Positions 1 through 6,129 are shown, numbered from the stretch's first letter. The stretch is 8,485 nucleotides of DNA from Clostridiales bacterium UBA1248 (GCA_002308615.1 DBWC01000040.1:1-8485), one strand, 5' to 3'. Numbers and translations are program-made. The notes: a model not told the origin generated them from the sequence alone.

Positions 1-47
1 CCTTCCGCTTAGGAGGCGGATGCTCTATCCTGCTGAGCTACAGAGAC
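1..47 (-). tRNA. tRNA-Arg(CCT), partial (3' part lies beyond the window)
   Basis: Read on the minus strand from 47, the sequence folds as the first 47 nt of a tRNA: a 7-nt 5' acceptor strand (GTCTCTG), T8-A9, the D arm GCTC/GAGC with the GG pair in its loop, A26, then the anticodon stem TCCGC/GCGGA closing a 7-nt loop CTCCTAA. The anticodon CCT (plus positions 11-13) decodes AGG arginine codons. The variable loop, T arm and 3' acceptor strand lie left of position 1, so this is a window-edge truncation and not a pseudogene. A promoter at 132-160 drives it. Confidence 0.93.
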
Positions 48-131
48 GTATCATGCTTTTATCCCTTCAAACGCGTCCGAAGACGGTCATCCGGGTCATG
101 AAAATGCGAATCATAAGATTCAAGCTCACAT

Positions 132-160
132 ATAATACCATATAATTTGAAATTTTTCAA
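132..160 (-). promoter_or_regulatory. Sigma-A type promoter for the tRNA-Arg gene
   Basis: On the minus strand, TTGAAA (160-155) and TATTAT (137-132) are separated by exactly 17 nt, each box differing from consensus at one base. Transcription would begin near 125, giving a leader of about 78 nt before the tRNA 5' end. That leader contains a short CGTC-TTCG-GACG tetraloop hairpin at 79-90, plausibly part of the precursor removed by RNase P. Confidence 0.7.
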
Positions 161-211
161 GTGTTTTTCAATTATTTTTTTGCTTTTGCATCAGTATTAA
201 ATCAAAAATAC

Positions 212-240
212 TTGACTTTTTTTGCGTTTTTGCTTATAAT
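212..240 (+). promoter_or_regulatory. Sigma-A type promoter for the NYN/PAS operon
   Basis: TTGACT (212-217) and a perfect TATAAT (235-240) are separated by 17 nt, with a T-rich spacer. Transcription would start near 247, just ahead of the Shine-Dalgarno at 257-266. The leader is therefore very short, which leaves little room for any upstream start codon. Confidence 0.85.
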
Positions 241-256
241 ACAACACAGAGGCATG

Positions 257-275
257 AAAGGAGGTGTGGAAAATA
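257..275 (+). promoter_or_regulatory. Ribosome-binding site that points to a non-canonical start (AUA 273)
   Basis: AAAGGAGGTG at 257-266 is nearly fully complementary to the 16S 3' end. In the NYN frame the codons after it are GTG 264 (inside the Shine-Dalgarno), TGG, AAA, AUA 273, GGA and CTG 279. Only AUA 273 has the usual 8-nt spacing. The next ATG in frame is at 357, already inside the NYN core. The ATG at 254 is in another frame, has no Shine-Dalgarno, and meets a stop at 293. Confidence 0.6.
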
Positions 276-1121
276 GGACTGTTTTCAAGGTTTAAAACAA
301 AAAACTCAAAACCTTCTGCATTTGTTTTCGTTGATTACGAGCATTGGTACGTTTCAATGATAAAAAAATACTCTCTGCGCCCGCGGGTCAGGCAGTGGCG
401 CGACGGTATTGCGGAAAAATTCGATATAAAAGAAATGCTGTTCTTTGCGGATTTCTCAAACCCCGGTATGCGTGCGGAGATACCGCGCATACGCGAGGTC
501 ACAAATTATATTATCGAGACGCAGAACACAAGTCCGCATTACAAAAAAGATTTTACCGATTTCATAATGCTCGATCATATTTATCAGAAAGCGTTGTCCT
601 CCCCGGACGTTGAAACGTTCATCATATTTACGGGAGACGGACATTTTTCATCGGTGGTCCGGTTTTTAGAGCAGAGCTGCGGCAAAAAAGTAATTATTTT
701 CGCGGTGCGCGACGGACTTTCCGGAATGCTTAAAAGCGTTTGCTCCAAAGCTTATGAGATCCCTTCGGACAATGAGATCGATATAACTTATTATTCAATG
801 ATAGCAAAGCAGATAAAGGACACGGATACGAGCGGGAAAAGATTGTCGGAGCCGTCGTTTTCATCCGTTATTAACGCCGTTTCCGAGTATTACGGCATAG
901 ACCGTGAAACCGTTAAGGATGAAGCCAACAAAATGTCGTCACGCGGCTACGTTACCGTTACATCCCATAAAATATCATACAACAAACGTATCAGCACCGT
1001 CAGGATCAATTATGAAAAACTCGCCTCGGACGGTATATCGCTGATAGAGGATCCCGTATTGCTCATGTTTCCGTCGAGGACGGATAAAAAAACGCCCCAG
1101 GTACAATCACAAAAGAAATGA
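264..1121 (+). CDS. NYN-domain (LabA/DUF88-like, PIN-fold) putative ribonuclease
   Basis: This is probably a cytoplasmic metal-dependent ribonuclease of the NYN branch of the PIN-like fold. Numbered from the GTG at 264, the domain spans about residues 18-170 and shows the expected acidic set: D24 and E26 in FVDYEHW, D63 in FFADF, D99 and D104 in DFIMLDH, and D125 in TGDGHFSS. Residues 195-255 look like a small winged-helix module, a common RNA/DNA-binding partner of NYN domains. The start is unclear. A very strong Shine-Dalgarno (257-266) overlaps the GTG at 264, which is too close to be used normally. The in-frame AUA at 273 sits 8 nt after AGGAGG and would give an N-terminus MGLFSRF. The downstream PAS gene begins 10 nt after the stop, so the two are very likely one operon. 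Substrate unknown. Confidence 0.82.
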   Translation: MWKIGLFSRFKTKNSKPSAFVFVDYEHWYVSMIKKYSLRPRVRQWRDGIAEKFDIKEMLFFADFSNPGMRAEIPRIREVTNYIIETQNTSPHYKKDFTDFIMLDHIYQKALSSPDVETFIIFTGDGHFSSVVRFLEQSCGKKVIIFAVRDGLSGMLKSVCSKAYEIPSDNEIDITYYSMIAKQIKDTDTSGKRLSEPSFSSVINAVSEYYGIDRETVKDEANKMSSRGYVTVTSHKISYNKRISTVRINYEKLASDGISLIEDPVLLMFPSRTDKKTPQVQSQKK

Positions 1122-1131
1122 GATTTACATC

Positions 1132-2148
1132 ATGGATCTGATGACTGTTATATCAGACAGCGAAAGGATAAGCAAAATTCCGACCGTGATCACCGACGAG
1201 GTCTTCACGGTCAGGTTTTTTAACAGCGCGGCAGAGGAGTTGATACCCGGACTTGCCGCTGGACACAGTTTTGAAGAATACGTCACTATATACGATAAAT
1301 GCGAGATCAAAAGATCAAAATATCCCTCCTCCGCGTTATTAGGTATAAACGGCAAAAAGTATTTCTGCGCTTTTTGTCCCGTAATATCGGGATTTTTCAA
1401 GGAGTGCGTGTTTTCCGTCGCCGTCCCCGACGGCGATGAATATGACGACTGCGAACAGTATCTGACAATGAAGCTCGCGGTCCTCTCAAAATGCCTGTTC
1501 GGCTCGGGAACAGAAGGAGCGCCCGCAGGAAAAGAAAGAGCGTACGGAAAACTGTATTCTGCGTATGAGGCTAATATGCGTCTTCTCACCGTAATGGGAG
1601 GAGATGAATCGTCAGCCGTTAACATAAAAGATCTGCTTGAAGACGCATTTTCCTATTACGGCACCGCGAAATACGGAGCCGACTCCGGAAAAAGATATGA
1701 GATAAACACGGACGTGGATTATATAAAACTGCATAAAGCCGTGTGTATCATGCTTGTGTGCGCATATGATATCTGTCAGGTACTGTCAAGAAACGGATTT
1801 TGTTCCGTATCGGTCAACTGCAGAAATGACGACGGCGTGACCTCCTACCTCTATTCCGTAAAGCCGAAGCATAAGCTTTCGGTCCTGCTTGACAGCTCTG
1901 ATGATGCCGAAGACGCAGTATACTGCCTTCTCGGCCGCGGAGCCGAGGATATGTTCATAATAAAAACGCTTGCCCGGCAGGTACGCGGGCAAGCCGATAT
2001 TGAATATGACGTTTTATCGGACGAGCTCAGATTTTCCGTTACCGCTCCCGTTGACAGAAGCAAATACGTCAAATCCGGCGGAAGACAGATGTACGACGTC
2101 GCCCGCGTCGCGGCATTGGCGTTTATTTCGATCAGAGGGAAAGCATGA
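1132..2148 (+). CDS. PAS-like protein with degenerate histidine-kinase ATPase fold
   Basis: This is a soluble protein of 338 residues with no membrane segment or signal peptide. Residues 15-98 resemble a PAS sensor domain (TVRFFNSAAEELIPG, then a strand-rich half). Residues 165-306 can be read as a histidine-kinase CA domain that has lost its catalytic motifs. The segment at 196-215 takes the N-box position but lacks the Asn, there is no DxGxG G1 box, and at 268-306 GRGAEDMFIIKTL followed by beta strands ending in FSVTAPV mirrors the G2 box and end of a CA domain without GxGL. No phospho-acceptor His lies in the linker (110-165). The start ATG has only a weak Shine-Dalgarno and lies 10 nt after the NYN stop, suggesting translational coupling. 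The last 17 bp overlap the end of the convergent sensor-kinase gene. I do not recognise a named family; the CA reading rests on pattern similarity only. Confidence 0.75.
   Translation: MDLMTVISDSERISKIPTVITDEVFTVRFFNSAAEELIPGLAAGHSFEEYVTIYDKCEIKRSKYPSSALLGINGKKYFCAFCPVISGFFKECVFSVAVPDGDEYDDCEQYLTMKLAVLSKCLFGSGTEGAPAGKERAYGKLYSAYEANMRLLTVMGGDESSAVNIKDLLEDAFSYYGTAKYGADSGKRYEINTDVDYIKLHKAVCIMLVCAYDICQVLSRNGFCSVSVNCRNDDGVTSYLYSVKPKHKLSVLLDSSDDAEDAVYCLLGRGAEDMFIIKTLARQVRGQADIEYDVLSDELRFSVTAPVDRSKYVKSGGRQMYDVARVAALAFISIRGKA
1961..1994 (-). terminator. Rho-independent terminator for the two-component operon, inside the PAS-protein gene
   Basis: On the minus strand a perfect 9-bp stem GCTTGCCCG/CGGGCAAGC (arms 1986-1994 and 1968-1976, 9-nt loop) is followed by G-TTTTT-A-TT (1967 downward). 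It lies about 140 nt beyond the sensor-kinase stop codon. There is no intergenic space for a terminator, because the two convergent genes overlap. On the plus strand the same bases encode about residues 279-288 of the PAS protein. Confidence 0.7.
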
Positions 2149-3568
2149 TATAAAAGTCGGAGCCTTTGCCCGGCTCGCTTATGACGCCGTATTTGCCGCC
2201 GTGCTGTTCTATTATCTTTTTTACGATAGACAGACCGAGGCCGGTCCCCACACCCGCGCGCTTATGCGCGCGGTTTTCTTTATAGTATCTGTCCCAGATA
2301 TAAGGCAGGTTTTCGGGGAGAATGCCGTCGCCGTCGTCGATTATATCAAATCTGAGGTATTTTTTATTGTCCTCGGTAGTTTCCGCCTGTTTTATCAGCA
2401 CGCGCTTTGATTCTCCGGTGTAGTTAATCGCGTTGTTTATCAGGTTGTAGAATACCTGTATGAGTTTCAGCTCGTCGCCTGTTATGACGTATTCCTTTTC
2501 GTATTCGAAATCGAGCGCGTACCCCTCGACGGCGCGCATAGTCGAATATCTGCCGACGAGCGCCAAGAGGCTTTCTGTCACGTTGAATTCCCTCAACTCA
2601 AGCTGATCCATGCCGGATTCAAGCTTGGAAAGCGACAAAAGATCGTTTACGAGGCGGTTCAGATGCTCCGCTTCGTCAATTATTATCTGTATGTTTTCGG
2701 CGTTGTTCTCGCCCGGTATGTCGCGCATCATCTCGCCGTAGCCGGAGATCATCGTAAGCGGTGTGCGGAGGTCGTGAGAAACGTTTGATATGATCTCGCG
2801 GCGCAGATCCTCCACCTTCTGCAGCTCAGTCGACGCCATGGAAAGCGTTTCGTTAAGCTCTGCCGTTTCAAGGCAGCCCGGATTTCCTTCCAGCTTTTTA
2901 TATTCCGGCGTGCCGATGTGCTTTGCCGTAGCCGTCAGCTTTGTAAGCGGAACGGAAAGAGTTTTGGCTATTATATAACCGACTATGACCGCCGTGACGA
3001 TGAATACGACGGAAAGTATCAGCAAAAGGCTCATTATGGTAGTCGTCGTCGCGTCAACGGGAGTCAGCTGTACGTTTATGAGGATCACGTACGAGCTTTC
3101 GCCGTTCTCGATGATTTTTGCAAACAGCATACTGTCGTTTTCCGCGCCGCCGCGCATCTCAAAGTCGTTTTTCGAGCCGTCGAACGTATATGAGCTTTCG
3201 CCGCCGTCACGCCTCGTGCTTTCTATTATCGCCGCAACGGCGAAGCTGTTTGACAGGATATCACGCGGCTGGACGTAAGATATGCTTTCCGTCGAAGATC
3301 CGGTCGTACGCAGTATTAAAACGTTTTCGTCCGTTCTGCGGCACAGCTCCGCAATCGTGTCGGACAAAACGGATGTATCGGCCGTTATATGGGTTTCAAT
3401 AATGCGCGCGGAGCTTAAAAGCTCGCGGTATTTCGCTTCTCTGTAAAAATCGTCGAGAAAAACGACGAATAAAAGCCATATCACGGTAAGCATGACCGCG
3501 GTGAACAAGGCTATTATTATCGTCATTTTCGCTCGTATAGTCACCGCTTTTGCGTTTTTGTTTTTCAT
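2132..3568 (-). CDS. Membrane sensor histidine kinase (HAMP-HisKA-HATPase_c)
   Basis: This is a full-length inner-membrane sensor kinase of 478 residues that autophosphorylates and passes phosphate to the partner regulator encoded just upstream. TM1 is about 15-38, an extracytoplasmic sensor region about 40-172, TM2 about 175-200, and a HAMP linker about 201-255. The DHp helix carries the H box SNVSHDLRTP with phospho-acceptor H265. The CA domain has the N box NLINNAINY (375-383), G1 DDGDGI (411-416), F box WDRYYK (425-430) and G2 GTGLGL (441-446). All catalytic motifs are intact. The ATG (3566-3568) overlaps the regulator stop as ATGA, a typical translational coupling, and no strong Shine-Dalgarno is seen. 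The arrangement resembles the PhoR/ResE/VanS class. The stimulus cannot be read from the sequence. The 3' end overlaps the PAS-protein gene by 17 bp. Confidence 0.95.
   Translation of the reverse strand: MKNKNAKAVTIRAKMTIIIALFTAVMLTVIWLLFVVFLDDFYREAKYRELLSSARIIETHITADTSVLSDTIAELCRRTDENVLILRTTGSSTESISYVQPRDILSNSFAVAAIIESTRRDGGESSYTFDGSKNDFEMRGGAENDSMLFAKIIENGESSYVILINVQLTPVDATTTTIMSLLLILSVVFIVTAVIVGYIIAKTLSVPLTKLTATAKHIGTPEYKKLEGNPGCLETAELNETLSMASTELQKVEDLRREIISNVSHDLRTPLTMISGYGEMMRDIPGENNAENIQIIIDEAEHLNRLVNDLLSLSKLESGMDQLELREFNVTESLLALVGRYSTMRAVEGYALDFEYEKEYVITGDELKLIQVFYNLINNAINYTGESKRVLIKQAETTEDNKKYLRFDIIDDGDGILPENLPYIWDRYYKENRAHKRAGVGTGLGLSIVKKIIEQHGGKYGVISEPGKGSDFYIMLSL
2254..2281 (+). 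terminator. Rho-independent terminator for the NYN/PAS operon, inside the sensor-kinase gene
   Basis: A perfect 8-bp GC stem CCGCGCGC/GCGCGCGG (2254-2261 and 2266-2273) with a TTAT loop is followed directly by TTTTCTTT (2274-2281). This is a textbook intrinsic terminator for plus-strand transcripts and lies about 106 nt past the PAS-protein stop. On the minus strand it encodes the NRAHKRAG stretch just before the kinase G2 box. The other strand has no T run after the stem, so termination should be one-directional. Confidence 0.78.
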
Positions 3569-4266
3569 TTTTCGCCGTCTTCTTTGCGCTTGCCGTCAAA
3601 TCTGTAACCGACGCCGCGCAGCGTTACGATAAATTTGGCGTAATCGCCTAAGCTCTTGCGCAGAAGCTTTATATGTGAGTCGAGCGTTCTGTCGTCTCCG
3701 TAAAAATCGTATCCCCAGACCTCGGTTATAAGGCGCTCACGCGTCAGCGCTATACCGTTGTTTCTGACGAAATAGAACAGCAGATCGTATTCCTTCGGCG
3801 TCATCTCGGCCTGCACCCCGTCAACGTAAACGAGACGCCCCGTGAAATCTACCGTAAGACCTTCAAATTTGAGTATCTCGTGCGGATCTCCGCCGCCGCT
3901 TGCGGATTTGGAGCGCTTTATCAGCGCGGCGACGCGCATCATAAGCTCCTTCGGAGAAAACGGCTTGACGACGTAATCGTCAGCGCCTACCTCAAAGCCG
4001 TGTATGCGGTCGTATTCCTCGCCTCTCGCAGACAGCATGATGACCGGCGTGTTTTTTGTTTTTCTTATTTCCTTAACGGCGGAAAAGCCGTCCAGATCCG
4101 GCATCATTATATCCATTATTATTACGTCGTAATTGCTTTTTCTGACTTTGAGAACGGCCTCCATACCGTCGCTTGCCTCGTCGGTCTTATAGCCTTCGAA
4201 TTCGGCGTATTTTTTTATCATTTCGCGTATTTTCTGCTCGTCGTCAACTATCAGTATCTTTTCCAT
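3565..4266 (-). CDS. OmpR/PhoB-family response regulator
   Basis: This is a DNA-binding response regulator of 233 residues. The receiver domain (about 2-115) has the acidic pair D8/D9, phospho-acceptor D52 in IIMDIMMPD, switch S79 and conserved K101 in the VVKPFSPKEL motif. The C-terminal winged helix (about 130-228) has the OmpR-type signatures MTPKEYDLLFYF, VWGYDF and TLRGVGYRF. I chose the ATG at 4266 because GGAGGG (4275-4280) lies 8 nt upstream. The GTG at 4275 would add three residues but overlaps the Shine-Dalgarno. The gene overlaps the sensor kinase by 4 bp, so the two form a cognate pair in one operon. Adjacent 11-bp repeats in its promoter suggest autoregulation. Confidence 0.96.
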   Translation of the reverse strand: MEKILIVDDEQKIREMIKKYAEFEGYKTDEASDGMEAVLKVRKSNYDVIIMDIMMPDLDGFSAVKEIRKTKNTPVIMLSARGEEYDRIHGFEVGADDYVVKPFSPKELMMRVAALIKRSKSASGGGDPHEILKFEGLTVDFTGRLVYVDGVQAEMTPKEYDLLFYFVRNNGIALTRERLITEVWGYDFYGDDRTLDSHIKLLRKSLGDYAKFIVTLRGVGYRFDGKRKEDGEK

Positions 4267-4287
4267 GCGCTGCACCCTCCGATCGTT

Positions 4288-4327
4288 TGTATAAATATTA
4301 ACATGTGAATGTGATATGTATGTGATA
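4288..4327 (-). promoter_or_regulatory. Promoter of the two-component operon with two tandem 11-bp repeats
   Basis: On the minus strand TATCACATACA (4327-4317) is followed directly by TATCACATTCA (4316-4306), identical at 10 of 11 positions. A plausible -10 TATACA lies at 4293-4288, with a weak -35 ATCACA (4315-4310) inside the second repeat and a 16-nt spacer. Directly repeated 11-bp half-sites placed on a poor -35 are the usual layout of OmpR/PhoB-type activator boxes. The regulator encoded just downstream is the natural candidate to bind; that is inference. Confidence 0.5.
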
Positions 4328-4338
4328 ACGGACTGAAA

Positions 4339-5382
4339 TCATTCGTCATCGTTATTATTTGAACTCTCATCCGGTTTGAAGTGCGCCAGCGGATTTTTAT
4401 GCACCGCCTTTTCCATATCGGACGACGCGACGTGCGTGTATATCTGCGTTGTATTCAGCTGCTCGTGCCCCAAAATATCCTGTAAGACCCTTACGTCCAC
4501 GCCGCCCTCGCGGTACATCAGCGTCGCGGCGGTGTGGCGCAGTTTATGCGTTGACAGCTGCTTGTAGCCCAATCCCGCGTCAACAAGGTGCTTGTGCACG
4601 AGCCACTGCACGGTTTTGTTCGATATGCGGCTGTTCCTGTTTGATAAAAACACGGGATGGCGGCTTTTGCTCTTCGGATCGGTCACGGCTTTCTGCTCCT
4701 CGGATAACGAATCACGGTAGGCGTAAATCGCGTCTTTCACCGCGTCGTTTATGTATACCGTGCGCTGTTTGCTGCGCTTACCGGTGACTATCAGGGAAGT
4801 GAAATCACGGTCAAAGTCCTCCATGTTTATGGAAACGAGCTCGGACAGACGCATACCGGTGTTCAAAAACGTGAGTATTATGGCGTAATCGCGCAGCTTG
4901 GTCTTGCTGTCCTTTTCGGCGTTTATCGTATTTAACAGATCCTCGCTTTCGGTCAGCGTCATATATTTCGGCAGAGTTTTTTTAGACGCGGAATGGTCTA
5001 TGTCGCGCGCCGGATTGTTCTTGATCTTTCCGGTCACCGTTGCGAATTTGTAAAGCGATTTTACCGCGGAGAGCTTTCTCTGCGCCGACCGCGCGGATAT
5101 ATTTCTGTCGTTGCGCAGATATGAAAGATAGTCGTATATCTCATCCGGCGTTACGCTTTCCATAAAGCCGTAGTCGCATTCACGCAGATCGATCTTTTCA
5201 AAAACCTCGTCCGTAGGCTCAAGATCGTCCCGTACGGCTTTTATGAATTTGAAAAAAATGCGCAGATCGAGCAGGTATTCGTCGATAGTCAGTTGAGACC
5301 TGTTCTGCACGTTTCGTTTGTAGTTCTGAAATTCGTATAACGGCTTTGATAACAGCGCGTCGGCTCTCGGAGTAAGTTCCAT
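4339..5382 (-). CDS. XerC/XerD-type tyrosine recombinase
   Basis: This is a site-specific recombinase of 347 residues that would cut and rejoin DNA through a 3'-phosphotyrosine. The N-terminal SAM-like core-binding domain is about 15-118 and the catalytic domain about 138-328. All six catalytic residues are visible: R178 (NTGMRLSEL), K202 (TGKRSKQR), H279 and R282 (STHKLRHT), H306 (ILGHEQL) and nucleophile Y315 (TTQIYTH). The protein is about 50 residues longer than classical XerC/XerD. The extra length lies in an acidic insertion at about 50-76 within the core-binding domain and an acidic, Asn-rich tail (about 338-347). AAGGAGG (5389-5395) sits 6 nt before the ATG. No attachment sites, excisionase or phage genes adjoin, so a chromosomal Xer role (dimer resolution) is more likely than an integrase, though not proven. 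It lies 72 nt upstream of the response regulator with no visible terminator between, so some readthrough is possible. Confidence 0.93.
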   Translation of the reverse strand: MELTPRADALLSKPLYEFQNYKRNVQNRSQLTIDEYLLDLRIFFKFIKAVRDDLEPTDEVFEKIDLRECDYGFMESVTPDEIYDYLSYLRNDRNISARSAQRKLSAVKSLYKFATVTGKIKNNPARDIDHSASKKTLPKYMTLTESEDLLNTINAEKDSKTKLRDYAIILTFLNTGMRLSELVSINMEDFDRDFTSLIVTGKRSKQRTVYINDAVKDAIYAYRDSLSEEQKAVTDPKSKSRHPVFLSNRNSRISNKTVQWLVHKHLVDAGLGYKQLSTHKLRHTAATLMYREGGVDVRVLQDILGHEQLNTTQIYTHVASSDMEKAVHKNPLAHFKPDESSNNNDDE

Positions 5383-5411
5383 ATTACGCCTCCTTAAATG
5401 ATTCTGAATTT

Positions 5412-5417
5412 ATTATA
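5412..5417 (-). promoter_or_regulatory. -10 element for the tyrosine recombinase gene
   Basis: A perfect TATAAT on the minus strand lies about 30 nt upstream of the recombinase start. No good -35 is found at 16-18 nt; that region is occupied by the palindrome TTACGCGTAA (5426-5435). This suggests a promoter that depends on, or is blocked by, a bound regulator. Confidence 0.5.
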
Positions 5418-5425
5418 CAAAATTT

Positions 5426-5435
5426 TTACGCGTAA
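5426..5435. promoter_or_regulatory. 10-bp palindrome, possible operator between divergent genes
   Basis: TTACGCGTAA is perfectly palindromic and lies in the spacer/-35 zone of the recombinase promoter. The same GCGTAAT arm recurs at 5494-5500, inside the spacer of the rightward promoter, and inverted (ATTACGC) at 5383-5389, just ahead of the recombinase start codon. The placement on both divergent promoters suggests a shared regulator, which is inference. Confidence 0.35.
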
Positions 5436-5481
5436 TCGGTGGACAGAATGTAAATTTTAAACAATAACTTAAATTTTGTAC

Positions 5482-5510
5482 TTGAAAAATCGCGCGTAAT
5501 AGAGTAAAAT
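5482..5510 (+). promoter_or_regulatory. Sigma-A type promoter for the membrane protein / CwlD cluster
   Basis: TTGAAA (5482-5487) and TAAAAT (5505-5510) are separated by 17 nt, each one base from consensus. Transcription would begin near 5517, about 23 nt before the ATG at 5540. It is divergent from the recombinase promoter. Confidence 0.75.
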
Positions 5511-5539
5511 ATTATTATCTTTAAATGAGGTGATTTGAT

Positions 5540-6079
5540 ATGACGATGTTTGCCGACCCTAAATACGAGACCGCGAAGCTGTTTCTCAATCAGATAGTGT
5601 TGTCCGTATTCGGACTTGTCACGGTCATGGCGACAACCGCGTCCGTGCCGCTGACGATAGTATGCGCCGTGCTCGGTATAGGAATGTACGTTTTTCTCAT
5701 ATACAATATGATGTGGGAGATCGGAGCAAAGGATAAGATAAAGGCAGACGCCGGCAGATACGAGTATAAAGCCGTAAAGCCGTTTAAAATGGCGCTCATA
5801 GCCGGATGCCTGAATTTCGCGGGCGGGCTTTTGTGTCTTCTGTCTCTCATACAAAACGACGTGTGCAAAAGCATTGCGGGCGTCGCGTCGACCGTTTGCA
5901 AGCTTTTGTGGGGACATTTTCTCGGAGTGGTGAAGCTTACCAATATGCTTGAAAATCCGTTCGTCTGGCTTTTCGTCGCTGTATTTGCCGTGCTTATAAC
6001 GGTGCTCGGATACAACGCCGGTTACCGCGGCATATCGCTCATACCGGCGCTCCATAAATCAAAAAAAGACAAAGAATAA
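5540..6079 (+). CDS. Small multi-pass membrane protein of unknown function
   Basis: This 179-residue protein has four clear hydrophobic spans at about 14-34, 36-57, 83-104 and 141-159, with a more amphipathic stretch at 112-131. The loop at 59-82 is charged and Lys-rich (EIGAKDKIKADAGRYEYK), and the C-terminus is basic (HKSKKDKE), which suggests that both face the cytoplasm. There is no signal peptidase site and no catalytic motif. The ATG at 5540 is preceded by GAGGTGAT, with GAGG 9 nt upstream, and by a good promoter. It is the first gene of the rightward cluster and lies 52 nt ahead of the CwlD-like gene. I do not recognise a named family. Confidence 0.85.
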   Translation: MTMFADPKYETAKLFLNQIVLSVFGLVTVMATTASVPLTIVCAVLGIGMYVFLIYNMMWEIGAKDKIKADAGRYEYKAVKPFKMALIAGCLNFAGGLLCLLSLIQNDVCKSIAGVASTVCKLLWGHFLGVVKLTNMLENPFVWLFVAVFAVLITVLGYNAGYRGISLIPALHKSKKDKE

Positions 6080-6086
6080 ATAACGC

Positions 6087-6129
6087 CGCGCCTTCATATA
6101 TTGAATCGATCTGATACTGTGGAGGCGCG
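6087..6129 (+). promoter_or_regulatory. Predicted hairpin that buries the RBS of the amidase gene
   Basis: Bases 6087-6098 can pair with 6118-6129 in a 12-bp helix (two G-T wobbles) that encloses the whole GGAGG Shine-Dalgarno (6121-6125) of the TTG-started gene at 6132. The loop is about 19 nt. No T run follows, so it is not a terminator. It could limit translation initiation of the amidase relative to the upstream membrane protein. Confidence 0.45.

Noticed and set aside
193..212. Inverted repeat AGTATT/AATACT next to the NYN promoter as an operator
   Set aside because: A 6-bp AT-rich match with an 8-nt gap in an AT-rich intergenic region is weak evidence, although it touches the -35.
254..295. 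Possible 13-codon leader peptide starting at ATG 254
   Set aside because: There is no Shine-Dalgarno before it; the strong one at 257-266 lies inside it and serves the NYN gene.
1125..1625. Minus-strand open frame of 166 codons opposite the PAS-protein gene
   Set aside because: Low-complexity Ser/Pro-rich translation, no Shine-Dalgarno or promoter, and fully antisense to a better-supported gene.
1930..1947. Inverted repeat CTCGGC/GCCGAG in the PAS-protein gene as a second terminator
   Set aside because: Only 6 bp and no T run on either side; expected by chance in GC-rich coding sequence.
5383..5539. A dif or attachment site next to the recombinase gene
   Set aside because: I could not find a 28-bp site with two 11-bp inverted arms and a 6-bp centre resembling known dif sequences.
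5426..6055. A long minus-strand open frame opposite the membrane protein gene
   Set aside because: It lies antisense to a gene with a clear promoter, RBS and membrane helices; its translation is rich in His, Arg and Tyr with no domain pattern, and it runs through the divergent promoter region.
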